From Bacteroides sp. (GTDB lineage: Bacteria > Bacteroidota > Bacteroidia > Bacteroidales > Muribaculaceae), in the NCBI GenBank assembly GCA_014802015.1, contig JAAVDB010000004.1:1-62960 (forward strand): a DNA stretch of 62,960 nt, written 5' to 3'. The notes under the pieces are model-generated. The model was not told the origin of the DNA, made no database searches, and saw only the letters and a program-made list of their open reading frames with translations. Each line of letters begins with the position of its first letter. The first letter of the stretch is position 1. Both the position numbers and the translations under genes were made by a program. This document shows, piece after piece, positions 26,206 through 37,200 of this stretch.

Positions 26206-27573
26206 ATGACACTCACGACATCACCCGAAAAAGGTATCCGCGGCGAGATACTGACATTCAAGGCCGACCCGTTCCTGCTGCCGTGCGAGGAATGCTATGA
26301 CCACTACACTGACGGACTCGTGGTGATACGTGACGGACTCATCACGGATGTCGGGGAGTATGCCGACGTCAAGGAGCGTCATCCCGGACTTAACGACATC
26401 GACACCTATACGGACTCGGTCATTATGGCCGGATTCGTGGACTGTCATGTACACTACGTACAGTCTCCTATGATCGGATCGTACGGTGACACACTGCTCG
26501 ACTGGCTCAGACAGTACGCCTTCCCTACCGAGGCACGCTATCGCGACAAGGAGTTTGCCGACTCGGTCGCCCGTATATTCTTCAGGCAACTGCTTATGAA
26601 CGGCACCACCACGGCCAATGTCTTCTCCACAACCTTTCAGGAATCGGTCGATGCCCTGTTTGAGGAATCCGAACGCTATAACACTCGCATGATCTCAGGC
26701 AAGGTGCTACAGGACCGTAATCTGCCCGACTATCTCAGCGATCGCTCAGCCGGGGAATCGGTCGAGATCTCGGAACACCTTCTGCACAAATGGCACGGCC
26801 GCGGACGTCAGCTCTATGCCGTAATACCACGCTTTGCCCCGACAAGCACTCCCGAGCAACTGAGACTGGCCGGCGAGCTCTATCAACGCTATATAGATAA
26901 AGGTGTGTATATGCACACCCATCTCGACGAGTCGGAGGACGAGATAAAGTGGGTGGCCTCACTTTTTCCCGATGCACGCAATTATACGGACGTCTACAGT
27001 CGTTACGGTCTTGTGGACCGCCGGTCGGTCTTCGCACACTGCTGTATTGTGAGCGCAGATGAGTGGCAGACCCTCCACGACCGCGACTGTGCCGTGGCCC
27101 ACTGTCCCTCATCCAATCTGTTTTTAGGTGATGGTGAATTTCGTTACCGTGAGGCCAAGGACATCACCCGACCCTGCCGTCTCGGCGTGGCGACTGATGT
27201 GGGCGGAGGCACTAACTTCTCCATCATCCGGCAGCTTGGCGAGGCCTACAAAGTAGCGATGCTCCACGGCCACACCATCGACGCCATGCGCAGTTATTAC
27301 CTCGCCACCCTCGGAGGAGCCCAGGCCCTGCATCTCGATGACCGCATCGGCTCACTGCGTGCGGGCAATGAAGCTGACATCACTGTCCTCGACCTCAAAT
27401 GCAACGAATTTGTGGACTGGCGCATGCAGTATGCCCGCGACTTGTCTGAAAAACTGTTTGTGCTCCAGACACTCGGACCCGACCGCGTGGTCAGAGCGAC
27501 ATACGTGGCAGGCCGGAAAATATACGACCGTGACCGCGAAGAGCCTTTCAGCTACGCGGCCACGGACAAATAA
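26206..27573 (+). CDS. guaD: Guanine deaminase
   Basis: Guanine deaminase converts guanine to xanthine and ammonia in purine salvage. The 455-residue amidohydrolase has MAGFVDCHVHYVQ near 75-87 (metal HxH), YMHTHLDESEDEI near 235-247, VFAHCCIVS near 274, HCPSSNLFLGDG near 299-310 and GVATDVGGGTNFS near 327-339. The last two blocks are specific to guanine deaminase within the amidohydrolase family. It is monocistronic, 56 bases after the long terminator. Confidence 0.92.
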   Translation: MTLTTSPEKGIRGEILTFKADPFLLPCEECYDHYTDGLVVIRDGLITDVGEYADVKERHPGLNDIDTYTDSVIMAGFVDCHVHYVQSPMIGSYGDTLLDWLRQYAFPTEARYRDKEFADSVARIFFRQLLMNGTTTANVFSTTFQESVDALFEESERYNTRMISGKVLQDRNLPDYLSDRSAGESVEISEHLLHKWHGRGRQLYAVIPRFAPTSTPEQLRLAGELYQRYIDKGVYMHTHLDESEDEIKWVASLFPDARNYTDVYSRYGLVDRRSVFAHCCIVSADEWQTLHDRDCAVAHCPSSNLFLGDGEFRYREAKDITRPCRLGVATDVGGGTNFSIIRQLGEAYKVAMLHGHTIDAMRSYYLATLGGAQALHLDDRIGSLRAGNEADITVLDLKCNEFVDWRMQYARDLSEKLFVLQTLGPDRVVRATYVAGRKIYDRDREEPFSYAATDK

Positions 27574-27601
27574 GGTGGTATAGCCTTCTGAATCTCAGGG
27601 A

Positions 27602-28228
27602 TCAGAAGAAATAAGTGACCTTCACGTCCCATGTGCGATTGCGGGCACTGAGGTCAAACAGTTGTGCCGTCTTGAGGGCATAAGTCATACCCCAGATGTA
27701 CGATCCGGCTATCTGCCAGCGTTTGAGAACCTCAAAGCCGACGCCGGCACACAGCTCGACATCTCCGCCCGAATACTTCAGGGCATCACACTTGCTGTGA
27801 CCTGCCTGCAACTGGAGGATAGGACCGCCGAACACGAACGGAGCCACATAATCCTCAAGACCCTGCATACGTGTCCACTTGAATTTGAGGTTGAAGGGGA
27901 TAGAAATATTATGTACATATATGCGTTCGTCGCCATAACCCTGCGAACTCCAGATGATATTCGGTTTGTCCGCGAGGTGCAGTGTAGCGCCCTGCTGCTG
28001 GTAGAACAGGCCGAGTTCGATGCCGAAACCTATGCCGGGAAACATCATCTCGCCACGTATACCGGCCGACTCACCGACAGCGCTGCTGACGCTGAACAGC
28101 TCCTGCTTGAACTTCATATTATTGATATTCACTCCTGCCGATGCACCCCAGCGCATCTGAGCGCTGACTGACGAGGCCGCAATTACAGCGATTACGGCTA
28201 ACAGGAGGACTGTAAGTTTTCGTTTCAT
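27602..28228 (-). CDS. PorT-family outer-membrane beta-barrel protein
   Basis: The start at 28228 (MKRKLTVLLLAVIAVIAASSVSA) gives a normal signal peptide; a longer frame from 28252 would begin almost at the promoter. The mature 185 residues begin QMRWGASAGVNINNMKF, the opening strand of PorT-like Outer_membrane beta-barrel proteins, contain FGIELGLFYQQQGA and LNLKFKW-like strands, and end WDVKVTYFF with terminal phenylalanine. PorT itself belongs to type IX secretion, but the family is broad. It is divergent from the C1 peptidase gene. Confidence 0.8.
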   Translation of the reverse strand: MKRKLTVLLLAVIAVIAASSVSAQMRWGASAGVNINNMKFKQELFSVSSAVGESAGIRGEMMFPGIGFGIELGLFYQQQGATLHLADKPNIIWSSQGYGDERIYVHNISIPFNLKFKWTRMQGLEDYVAPFVFGGPILQLQAGHSKCDALKYSGGDVELCAGVGFEVLKRWQIAGSYIWGMTYALKTAQLFDLSARNRTWDVKVTYFF

Positions 28229-28263
28229 TTCTATTTGATAAGATGTTGACAATAATCAGAGGG

Positions 28264-28271
28264 CAAAGGTA
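28264..28271 (-). promoter_or_regulatory. Promoter (-7 box) of the PorT-like gene
   Basis: TACCTTTG on the minus strand, followed by CCCTC; start near 28257, 29 bases before the chosen ATG. Confidence 0.5.
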
Positions 28272-28314
28272 AGGAATTTTTCAGAAATTTTTCCGAGTTT
28301 AGGGATTTTTAGTG

Positions 28315-28322
28315 TATCTTTG
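28315..28322 (+). promoter_or_regulatory. Promoter (-7 box) of the C1 peptidase gene
   Basis: TATCTTTG followed by CACTG, 42 bases before the ATG at 28365, divergent from the box at 28264. Confidence 0.55.
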
Positions 28323-28364
28323 CACTGTAAGGTATTAAAATAAACAATCATCACACCAATCTGT

Positions 28365-29582
28365 ATGAAAAAGTATATTTCCGCCATGCTTATGGCCTCC
28401 CTGTCATTCGGCGTGTATGCCGATGAGACTGCCGAGAAGAACGATACCGTAGCCGGCTTCAAATTCACCGACGTCAAGCTTGTCAAGACCACACCCGTCA
28501 AGGATCAGAACAAGTCAGGTACATGCTGGAGTTTCTCAGGCGTAGGATTCTTTGAGGACGAACTGCTCCGCAAGACCGGCAAGGAGTATGACCTGAGCGA
28601 GATGTGGGTGGTGCGCAACTGCTACATCGGCAAGGCTGACAAATATCTCCGCACCTACGGCACCGTCAATTTCTCACAGGGCGGCAGCCTTCTTGACATC
28701 CCCTACGTGTTCGCCAACTTCGGCATCATGCCCGAAGAGGCTTACCGCGGACTTGAATACGGCGAAGCCAAACATGACCACTACGAGCTGGAGCCGGTGC
28801 TTAAAGGCATTGTCAACGCCGTAAATGGAAAGAAAGGCAAGAAAACTACCGCATGGAAGAAAGCCTTTGATTCTACGCTTGACGCATATCTCGGAGAAGT
28901 ACCCGAAACATTCGAGTACGAAGGCAAGACCTACACACCTCAATCATTCGCCAAGATGCTCGGCCTTGACATGAACGACTATGCCGGCATCACCTCCTAC
29001 ACACATCATCCATTCTACGAGCCGTTCGCTGTCGAAGTCGCCGACAACTGGCTGTGGGGCTTATATTATAATGTACCGATGGACGAGATGAAAGCCATCG
29101 TCGACAACGCTCTCGACAACGGATATTCCGTAGGATGGGCCGCCGATGTGAGCGAACCCGGATTCAAGTGGAAAGACGGATATGCCATAATCCCCAAGAA
29201 AAAGACCGAGGCCGACCTGTCAGGCACCGAGCTGGCACGTTGGGTCAAACTCAGCGACAAAGAGCGCGAGGAAGAGTCCAACAAGATCACCGGCCCGCGT
29301 GAGGAGATCACCGTGACTCAGGAGCTGCGTCAGGAGATGTTTGACAATCAGGAGACCACCGACGACCACGGCATGGTGATCATGGGTAAAGCTGTCGATC
29401 AGGAGGGCAACCGCTACTACAAGGTTAAGAACTCATGGGATACCAATCAGGTATATGACGGATTCTTCTACGTATCCGAGCCCTACTTCCTCGCCAAGAC
29501 CATTGACATATATGTCAACCGCGAGGCTATCCCCGCTGACATCGCCAAGAAACTTGGATTCATAAAGAGTGTCAAGAAATAA
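28365..29582 (+). CDS. C1-family cysteine peptidase (bleomycin hydrolase / aminopeptidase C type)
   Basis: The 405-residue protein has a signal peptide (MKKYISAMLMASLSFGVYA), so it works outside the cytoplasm, unlike cytoplasmic PepC. Papain-like catalytic residues are visible: PVKDQNKSGTCWSFS with Cys54, DDHGMVIMG with His near 335, and KVKNSWDT with Asn near 356. The charged insertion ELARWVKLSDKEREEES near 300 is typical of the Bacteroidales branch. The last 14 bases overlap the next gene, which suggests coupling in an operon with the ATP-grasp-like gene, ruvA and sprA. Confidence 0.92.
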   Translation: MKKYISAMLMASLSFGVYADETAEKNDTVAGFKFTDVKLVKTTPVKDQNKSGTCWSFSGVGFFEDELLRKTGKEYDLSEMWVVRNCYIGKADKYLRTYGTVNFSQGGSLLDIPYVFANFGIMPEEAYRGLEYGEAKHDHYELEPVLKGIVNAVNGKKGKKTTAWKKAFDSTLDAYLGEVPETFEYEGKTYTPQSFAKMLGLDMNDYAGITSYTHHPFYEPFAVEVADNWLWGLYYNVPMDEMKAIVDNALDNGYSVGWAADVSEPGFKWKDGYAIIPKKKTEADLSGTELARWVKLSDKEREEESNKITGPREEITVTQELRQEMFDNQETTDDHGMVIMGKAVDQEGNRYYKVKNSWDTNQVYDGFFYVSEPYFLAKTIDIYVNREAIPADIAKKLGFIKSVKK

Positions 29583-30666
29583 GATACACCTCTTCAATCC
29601 CGAGAACGACCTTGCACTCGGACTCGGATGCCGACATTACACACCCCCGCCCCATGCTGCAGCGCTACACAGGGCGGGGGCGTTGCTACCTGCATGGTGG
29701 GCTGAGAGTGATGACATCATCCTCGCCCCCACGCATCAATACGTCGATGATGCCGTGTGGCTCAAGGATCGCTACGGACTGAACGTACGTGTGAGCGACA
29801 CCGTATCAGACGGCATGTTACCCTCCCCGTGGGGATGGAGCGAGGATGCGCGCCGACAGTTTTCGGCCGCCGGAGCCTCACCGTCCGTCCTGCCCGATGA
29901 CACGACACTGGCACGGCTGCGCCAACTCAGCCACCGCCGTACATCGATAGAAATCCTCGCACGGCTCGGACGCGATGATCTCACGGTCATGGAACTCACC
30001 GATCCGGCCGAAGCCGTAAGGTTCGAATCACAGTCACCGGGAGGATATTACAAATCACCGTGGTCTTGCAGCGGACGGGGCGTATTCTGCGCCGCAGGCC
30101 TGTCGCCGGAAGTCCTCTATGACAAATGTGCCGGCATCATACACCGCCAGGGGAGCGTAATGGCCGAGAGAGGATATGATAAGGTCACGGAGTTAGGCGC
30201 GCTCTTTGACTGTCGTGACGGACACGTGCGGTTCATCGGCCTGTCGATGTTCGTCACCGAGCCACGCGGAGCCTATACAGGCAACCTTGTCGCACGTCAG
30301 TCACACTTTTACGACTGCATCGATGCACTCGGACTCGCCCGAGAGCTCGATGACACGGTCAGCCGGCTCGGCGAGATACTCACCGGACTCATCGGCGACA
30401 CCTATACCGGGCCGCTCGGCATCGACATGATGGCTTACCGCGCCAATGACGGCAGTATCAGGCTACACCCCTGTATCGAACTCAACCTGCGTATGACGAT
30501 GGGCATAGCGGCCATGCACGTAGCCCGGCATCTCGACCCGTCACAACCGATGCTCATGGGCTGGCGACGCATGACTCCGGCCGACAACGACACACTGCTT
30601 CTGCCACCGCGCGAAGGATTCGCATTGGTAATACACGAATGTAATCACAATATCCAAACACATTAA
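29569..30666 (+). CDS. Conserved Bacteroidales protein with ATP-grasp-like features, function unknown
   Basis: The 365-residue protein opens IHLFNPENDLALGLGCRHYTPPPHA, a start shared by a Bacteroidales hypothetical family I recognise but cannot name. The second half looks like an ATP-grasp core: GGYYKSPWSCSGRGVF (about 160-175, nucleotide-binding lysine and glycine loop), VMAERGYDKVTE near 200, and GPLGIDMMAY with CIELNLRMTMG near 285-313, resembling the metal-binding ExN block. No signal peptide. A ligase acting on a small molecule is possible. It overlaps the peptidase gene by 14 bases and precedes ruvA by 7. Confidence 0.7.
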   Translation: MSRNKIHLFNPENDLALGLGCRHYTPPPHAAALHRAGALLPAWWAESDDIILAPTHQYVDDAVWLKDRYGLNVRVSDTVSDGMLPSPWGWSEDARRQFSAAGASPSVLPDDTTLARLRQLSHRRTSIEILARLGRDDLTVMELTDPAEAVRFESQSPGGYYKSPWSCSGRGVFCAAGLSPEVLYDKCAGIIHRQGSVMAERGYDKVTELGALFDCRDGHVRFIGLSMFVTEPRGAYTGNLVARQSHFYDCIDALGLARELDDTVSRLGEILTGLIGDTYTGPLGIDMMAYRANDGSIRLHPCIELNLRMTMGIAAMHVARHLDPSQPMLMGWRRMTPADNDTLLLPPREGFALVIHECNHNIQTH

Positions 30667-30673
30667 TTAAATA

Positions 30674-31267
30674 ATGTACGAATACATCAAGGGCATAATC
30701 ACCGAAAACACCCCCACCTACGTAGCCGTCGAGGCCGCCGGCATGGGATATATGATAAACATCTCGCTCAACACGTTCACCGCACTACAGAATTGCAGCG
30801 GTGAAGTAAAACTGTTGCTCCATGAGGTGATACGTGAAGACGCATGGACACTCTACGGATTCCACACCGCCCGCGAACGCGAACTCTTCCGGTTGCTTAT
30901 CGGAGTGTCGGGCGTCGGAGCCGCCACAGCGGTACTTATACTTTCGTCACTCGCACCCGCCGAACTTGAGGCCACCATCACGGCAGGTGACCACAACAGG
31001 CTCAAGGGAGTTAAAGGCATCGGAGCCAAGACGGCACAGAGGATAATTGTTGACCTCAAGGATAAAATAAAACCCTCTGATGATTCGTTATCAATTCAGT
31101 TGCCTATGCCGGGAGCAGGCAATGAGGTTTACGACGAGGCACTCGCCGCCCTCACCGCCCTCGGATTCCCGCGTCCGCAATCGCAAAAGGTGCTCCGCCG
31201 CATATTTGACGCTGCTCCCGACATCAAGGTCGAGGCGGCCATCAAACAGGCCCTCGGCATGATGTAA
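30674..31267 (+). CDS. ruvA: Holliday junction branch migration subunit RuvA
   Basis: RuvA binds Holliday junctions as a tetramer and loads the RuvB motor. The 197-residue protein has the N-terminal OB domain (MYEYIKGIITENTPTYVAVEAAGMGY), two helix-hairpin-helix motifs (RLLIGVSGVGAATAVLIL near 75-92 and LKGVKGIGAKTAQRI near 112-126), a flexible linker and the C-terminal RuvB-binding domain (DEALAALTALGFP). Full length. RuvB is not in the window. Its stop is in the same frame as the sprA coding region that follows. Confidence 0.97.
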   Translation: MYEYIKGIITENTPTYVAVEAAGMGYMINISLNTFTALQNCSGEVKLLLHEVIREDAWTLYGFHTARERELFRLLIGVSGVGAATAVLILSSLAPAELEATITAGDHNRLKGVKGIGAKTAQRIIVDLKDKIKPSDDSLSIQLPMPGAGNEVYDEALAALTALGFPRPQSQKVLRRIFDAAPDIKVEAAIKQALGMM

Positions 31268-31297
31268 GAACAACCTTTAGAGCGCAATTATAACGTC

Positions 31298-34200
31298 CTG
31301 AAACGCAGACACTACATATCTATCCTCTCATTGTTGATGGGCATCGTCGCGATGTTCACGATGATAGCTGTACGTCTGTCAGCGCAGTCGGCCGACCCCG
31401 AATTTACCCCTCCCGCTACCCCCGTCGTGTCAGGAGTGTCACCGCTTGTAGGTGAAGCCGACTCGATAATGATGCCGTTTCCGGTACAGCAGACAGTCCC
31501 CGTGAGATACGAGGACATAATGGAGCGCGAGTTTGCGGCCGACCTCACCAATCCGTCCAACGTCACCACCGTGACCGAGTATGATCCCGTCCTGGGATGT
31601 TATGTCATACGCACGCGCCTGGGCGAGCAGGATATTGTCACACCGTTCTATCTGACACCTTCGCAGTATAATGACTGGCAGAACCGTCAGTCTATGCGCA
31701 ATTATTTCCGCTCCCGCAATTCCGAAGCGCTCACCAATCCTGACAAGGAGCCGTTCAACATCCTTGACATGAACTTTGCCCTCGGTCCGCTTGAGAAGAT
31801 TTTCGGTCCCGGCGGAGTGAATCTTACCACACGCGGCACGGTGACGCTGTCGATGGGTGTCAAGTCAAACAAGACTGACAACCCCGCCCTGTCGCTCGAC
31901 TCGCGCCGCAAGACGTATTTCGACTTCGACCAGAAGATTCAGGCCACCGTCCAGGCCACCGTGGGCGACCGTATGAAGTTCAACATGACCTACAATACGG
32001 ATGCGACATTTGACTTCGACTCCAAGAACATCAAACTCGCATACGAAGGTAAGGAAGATGACATCGTCAAGTCCATCGAGGCCGGTAACGTATCGATGAC
32101 TACCGGCTCGTCGCTCATACGAGGCAGCACCGCTCTGTTCGGTATAAAGACAAAACTGCAGTTCGGCAAGCTCACGGCCACCGCTCTTGTGTCACAGCAG
32201 AACTCCGAGTCGACTACAGTCAACTCAAAGGGCGGCTCACAGACCACCGACTATACGGTCAGGGTCGATGAGTACGACCAGAACCGACACTTCTTCCTCG
32301 CACAGTATTTCCACGACAACTATGACCGCTTCGCCTCACGTCTGCCGCTCGTGACCTCCGGCATCAACATCACACGCATCGAGGTGTGGGTCACGAACAA
32401 GAACAGCCGGTTTGACCAGAGCCGTAACTTCGTGGCATTCATGGACCTTGGCGAAAATCAGGTACTTGCCAGCGATCACTGGCGTCCCGACATGTCTGTG
32501 CCCGTCCCATCCAACAACTCCAACGACCTGCTTGCCACCATCAAGAACGAATATCCCGAGGCACGTAACATCAACACCGTCACACAGGCCCTCGCCCCAC
32601 TGTCGGCCTACGGCATCGAGGGAGGACAGGATTACGAGAAGGTCGAGTCAGCCCGACTGCTGTCGTCATCGGAATACACCATCAACTCCACACTCGGCTA
32701 CATATCGCTCAAAAATGCCCTCAGCGCCGACGAAGTGCTCGGCGTGGCATACGAATACACTTATAACGGACGCACATATCAGGTAGGAGAATTTTCGGCC
32801 GACATCACCACGACCAATCAGTCGCTCTATCTCAAGATGCTCAAGTCGACGACGCTCAATCCCCGTCTGCCGATGTGGCATCTGATGATGAAAAACGTCT
32901 ACTCGCTCGGAGCCTATCAGGTACAGCGACAGAACTTCCGCCTCAACATCAAATATCTGAGTGACACGACAGGTACCGAGATCAACTATCTGCCCGTCCC
33001 CTCCATATCCAACGTCCCGCTGCTCCAGCTGATGGGACTCGACCGCATCGACTCCAGCCAGGCCTCCAATCCTGACGGACTCTTTGACTTTATCGAGGGT
33101 TACACTATCCTTTCATCGCAGGGCAAGATAATATTCCCCGTAGTCGAACCCTTCGGCCGTAACCTCGCCGAAAAGATCGGTGATCCGGTCACAGCCGCAA
33201 AATACGTGTATCAGGAACTTTACGACTCCACGCTCATCGTGGCGCGACAGTTTGCCGACAAGAACAAATTTGTCATCACGGGACGTTATCAGGCATCATC
33301 GGGCTCACAGATCAGACTCAACGCCATGAACGTGCCACGCGGATCGGTAGTGGTCACCGCCGGCGGAGTGGTGCTGAACGAGAACAGCGACTATACCGTC
33401 GACTATGCGATGGGCATCGTCACCATCACCAATCAAAGCATCATCGATTCGGGCCAGAGCATAAGCGTGACACTTGAGAACCAGTCACTCTTCTCGACCC
33501 AGCGCAAGACCCTCCTCGGCCTCGATCTGAACTACCGTTTCAACAAGGACTTCAACCTCGGGGCCACCCTCATGCACTTCTCCGAGAAATCATTGACCGA
33601 GAAAGTCAATATCGGCGACGAGGTGGTAAACAACTCTATGTGGGGCCTCAACGGTCAGTACAACACACGCTTCATGTGGCTGACCAACCTGCTCAACAAG
33701 ATACCCACCGTCAACGCCACTCAGCCGTCGACACTTGCCGTCCAGGCCGAATTTGCCCAACTCATACCGCATGCTCAGAAGAGCGGATCGAACAAGGGTT
33801 CGAGCTACATCGACGACTTCGAGTCGACACAGACCGGTATAGACCTACGGTCGCCCTACTCATGGTTTCTTGCCTCCACCCCCTACGATCCATCTAACAC
33901 GGCACTCTTCCCCGAGGCCGCATTAAGCAACAATGTGGATTACGGCAAGAATCGTGCCTTGCTCAACTGGTATTACATCGACCGCATGTTCACCGAACGC
34001 AACTCTTCGCTCTGCCCCGGCTACATCAAGAGCGACCCCAAGCAGATGAACAACCCCTACATACGTGAGGTGACATCGCGCGAGATCTTCCCCGGCCGAC
34101 AGCTCACTTACGGAGAGTCTAACATCATCCAGACCCTCAACCTCTCGTTCTATCCCACCGAGCGCGGCCCGTACAATCTCGATGCCACCGACATTGACGC

Positions 34201-37200
34201 GCAGGGAGCGTTGTTGAGACCCGAACGTCGCTGGGGCGGTATAATGCGCAAGATGGACAACACTAATTTCGATGCCTCCAACATCGAATACGTACAGTTC
34301 TGGATGCTATCCCCATTCCTTGATCCTGACAATGACAACCTCGAAGGCGGTGACCTGTATCTCAACTTCGGAGAAATCTCGGAAGACATCCTTAAGGACG
34401 GACTCAAGAGCTATGAAAACGGTCTGCCGGTCGACGGCGACCAGAAATTCATGGAGGAGACCGTGTGGGGACGTGTATCGTCACAGAACTCCCTGACATA
34501 CGCATTCGACAACAATAACAGCGCCCGCTCCATCCAGGACGTAGGTCTCGATGGACTGAAGAATGATGTCGAGTTCACATTCCCCTCTTACGAAACCTAT
34601 CTCAACGAATTGCTCTCGCGCCTCGACCCTGCTGCCATCGAGCGTATGCAGGCTGACCAATTCTCGCCGTTCAACGACCCCGCGGGTGACAACTATCACT
34701 TCTTCCGCGGATACGACTATGACGAGCAGCGCCTTGGCGTACTCGAACGTTACAAACGCTACAACGGCGTGGAGGGCAACTCACTCTCGCCCGACGAAGC
34801 CCCCGATCCCCTCTATCAGTCCTCACGCTCGCTGCCTGACGTTGAGGACATCAATCAGGACAACACGCTCAACGAGTACGAGCGTTACTTCCAGTACCGC
34901 ATCTCCATCCGACCCGAGGATCTGGAAGTGGGACGAAATTATATCACCGACAAGCAGACCTCGATCGTCGTCAATCAGGACAACTCCACACAGGAAGTCG
35001 TGTGGTATCAGTTCAAGATACCTTTGAGCGATTATGAAAAGAAAATCGGTAACATTACGGACTTCTCCACCATACGTTTCGCCCGTATGTTCATGACCGG
35101 ATTCAAGGCCACGACCCACCTGCGATTTGCCACGCTCGAACTGGTCAAGGGCGAGTGGCGTCCCTACGACTTCAACCTCAACACCCGCGGTGACGCACCC
35201 GCTGAGGGCCAGCTCGACATCTCGGTAGTCAACGTCGAGGAGAATGCCGATCGCGAGCCGGTCAACTACGTGTTGCCTCCCGGCGTGACACGTATCACCG
35301 ATCCCGGACAGAGCCAGATCGTTCAGCTCAACGAGCAGTCGATGTCACTCAAGGTCGAGGGCCTTCAGGCCGGAGACGCACGCGGTGTGTACAAGAACAC
35401 CATGCTCGACCTGCGTAACTACAAGCGTATGCAGATGTGGGTGCACGCCGAACGTCTCATCGATGACCTCACCAATCTCAAGAGCGGTGAACTATCGGTA
35501 TTCATCCGCCTCGGCTCGGACGTCAGGGCCAACTATTATGAATACGAGATACCCCTCGAACTGACCCCTCCCGGCAAATACTCCGACTACTCCTACGAGG
35601 TGTGGCCGAGATCCAACTATATGAATTTCGACCTCCAGACACTCGTCAATCTCAAGAAGGAACGCAATCGTGCCAAGAACGAGAACGAGCCGGGTGTAGG
35701 ATTCGGTGTCGTATACTCATCACGTGACCCGGACAACGAACGCAACCGTATCTCGGTGATGGGTAACCCGTCACTTAGCGACATCCGCGTGATGCTTGTC
35801 GGCGTGCGCAATAACTCTCCTACCGTCAAGGACGGCACCGTATGGCTCAACGAGCTCAAGGTGACCGACTTCAACAACTCGGGCGGATGGGCCGCCAAGG
35901 GCAACGTCAATCTCGGAGTGTCGGACATCGCGACGCTCAACATGGGCGCGCACGTCGAGACAGCCGGGTTCGGCTCGGTTGACCAGCCTCTCAACGCCCG
36001 CCGCATGGATGACTACGAGCAGTATAACTTCGCCATGCAGGTTGACGTAGGCCGTTTCCTGCCTGAGAAAGCCAAACTGCGCGCACCGGTATACTACTCC
36101 GTGTCAAAAGAGAAAACGACGCCAAAGTATAACCCTCTCGATCAGGACGTGGAGCTGAAGGATGCGCTTGACGCATGTACCACCAAGGCCCAGAAGGACT
36201 CGATCAAGGCATACGCCGTCGAGCACTCTACGGTCAAGAGTTTCTCGATCTCGGGACTCAAATTTGACGTCAAGAGCAAGAACCCCATGCCGTGGGATCC
36301 CGCCAACTTTACATTCAACTTCTCGTTCAACAAGCAGTCCAAATCCGACCCGACCACCGAGTACGAGAACACCAACGATTATCGCGGCTCGCTCCAGTAC
36401 ACCTACTCACCCTACAACAAGGGTGTCAAACCGTTCGCATTCATCAACAGCAAGAACAAGAATGCGAAGTTCTTCAAGGACTGGGAGTTCAGCTACCTGC
36501 CTACGACCATATCGTTCCTCACCAACATATCGCGCTACTACTACGAGATGCAGAGCCGGTCGGAGACCGACGTGTATTTCACTCTGCCCGTATCGGTGAG
36601 CAAGAATTTCATCTGGGACCGTCAGTTCGCACTGACATGGAACTTTACCAAGTCACTCAGTGTGAACTTCAATTCCAACACCTCGGCACGCATCGAGGAG
36701 ACGATGGGAGCCGTCAACCGCCACCTCTTCCCCGACAGATACAAGGAGTGGAAGGACACGGTGCTGCAGAGCCTCATGCATCTCGGCACCCCCTGGAGCT
36801 ATAATCAGTCATTTGTAGTAAACTATCGCGCACCGTTCAACAAGATTCCGGTTCTCGACTGGCTGACCGGCAATGTGTCATATAACGCCACCTATCGCTG
36901 GGACCGCGGATCGGAGATAGACGGCGTGTCGACAGGTCACTCCATTGCCAATCAGGCAGCTTGGAACGCTGACGGACGTATCAACTTCGAGAACATATAC
37001 CGCAAATGGTCATGGACAAAGAATGTCGACCAGCGTTTCCAGACCAAGAAGTCACGTGTCGTGGCCAAGAAACCCAAGAAGTTCGAGCGCTCATTCTCGC
37101 TCAAGCCCGACACTACGCTGACCATCAAGCACAACCTGCGGAATTCAAAGGTCAAGGTTACAGCCATGACGACTGATGACAAGCCGTTCAAGGTCACCCA

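Noticed and set aside
27585..27608. CTTCTGA/TCAGAAG hairpin between guaD and the PorT-like gene
   Set aside because: Seven base pairs with a 10-base loop and no T-run; it overlaps the stop codon and is too weak to call a terminator.
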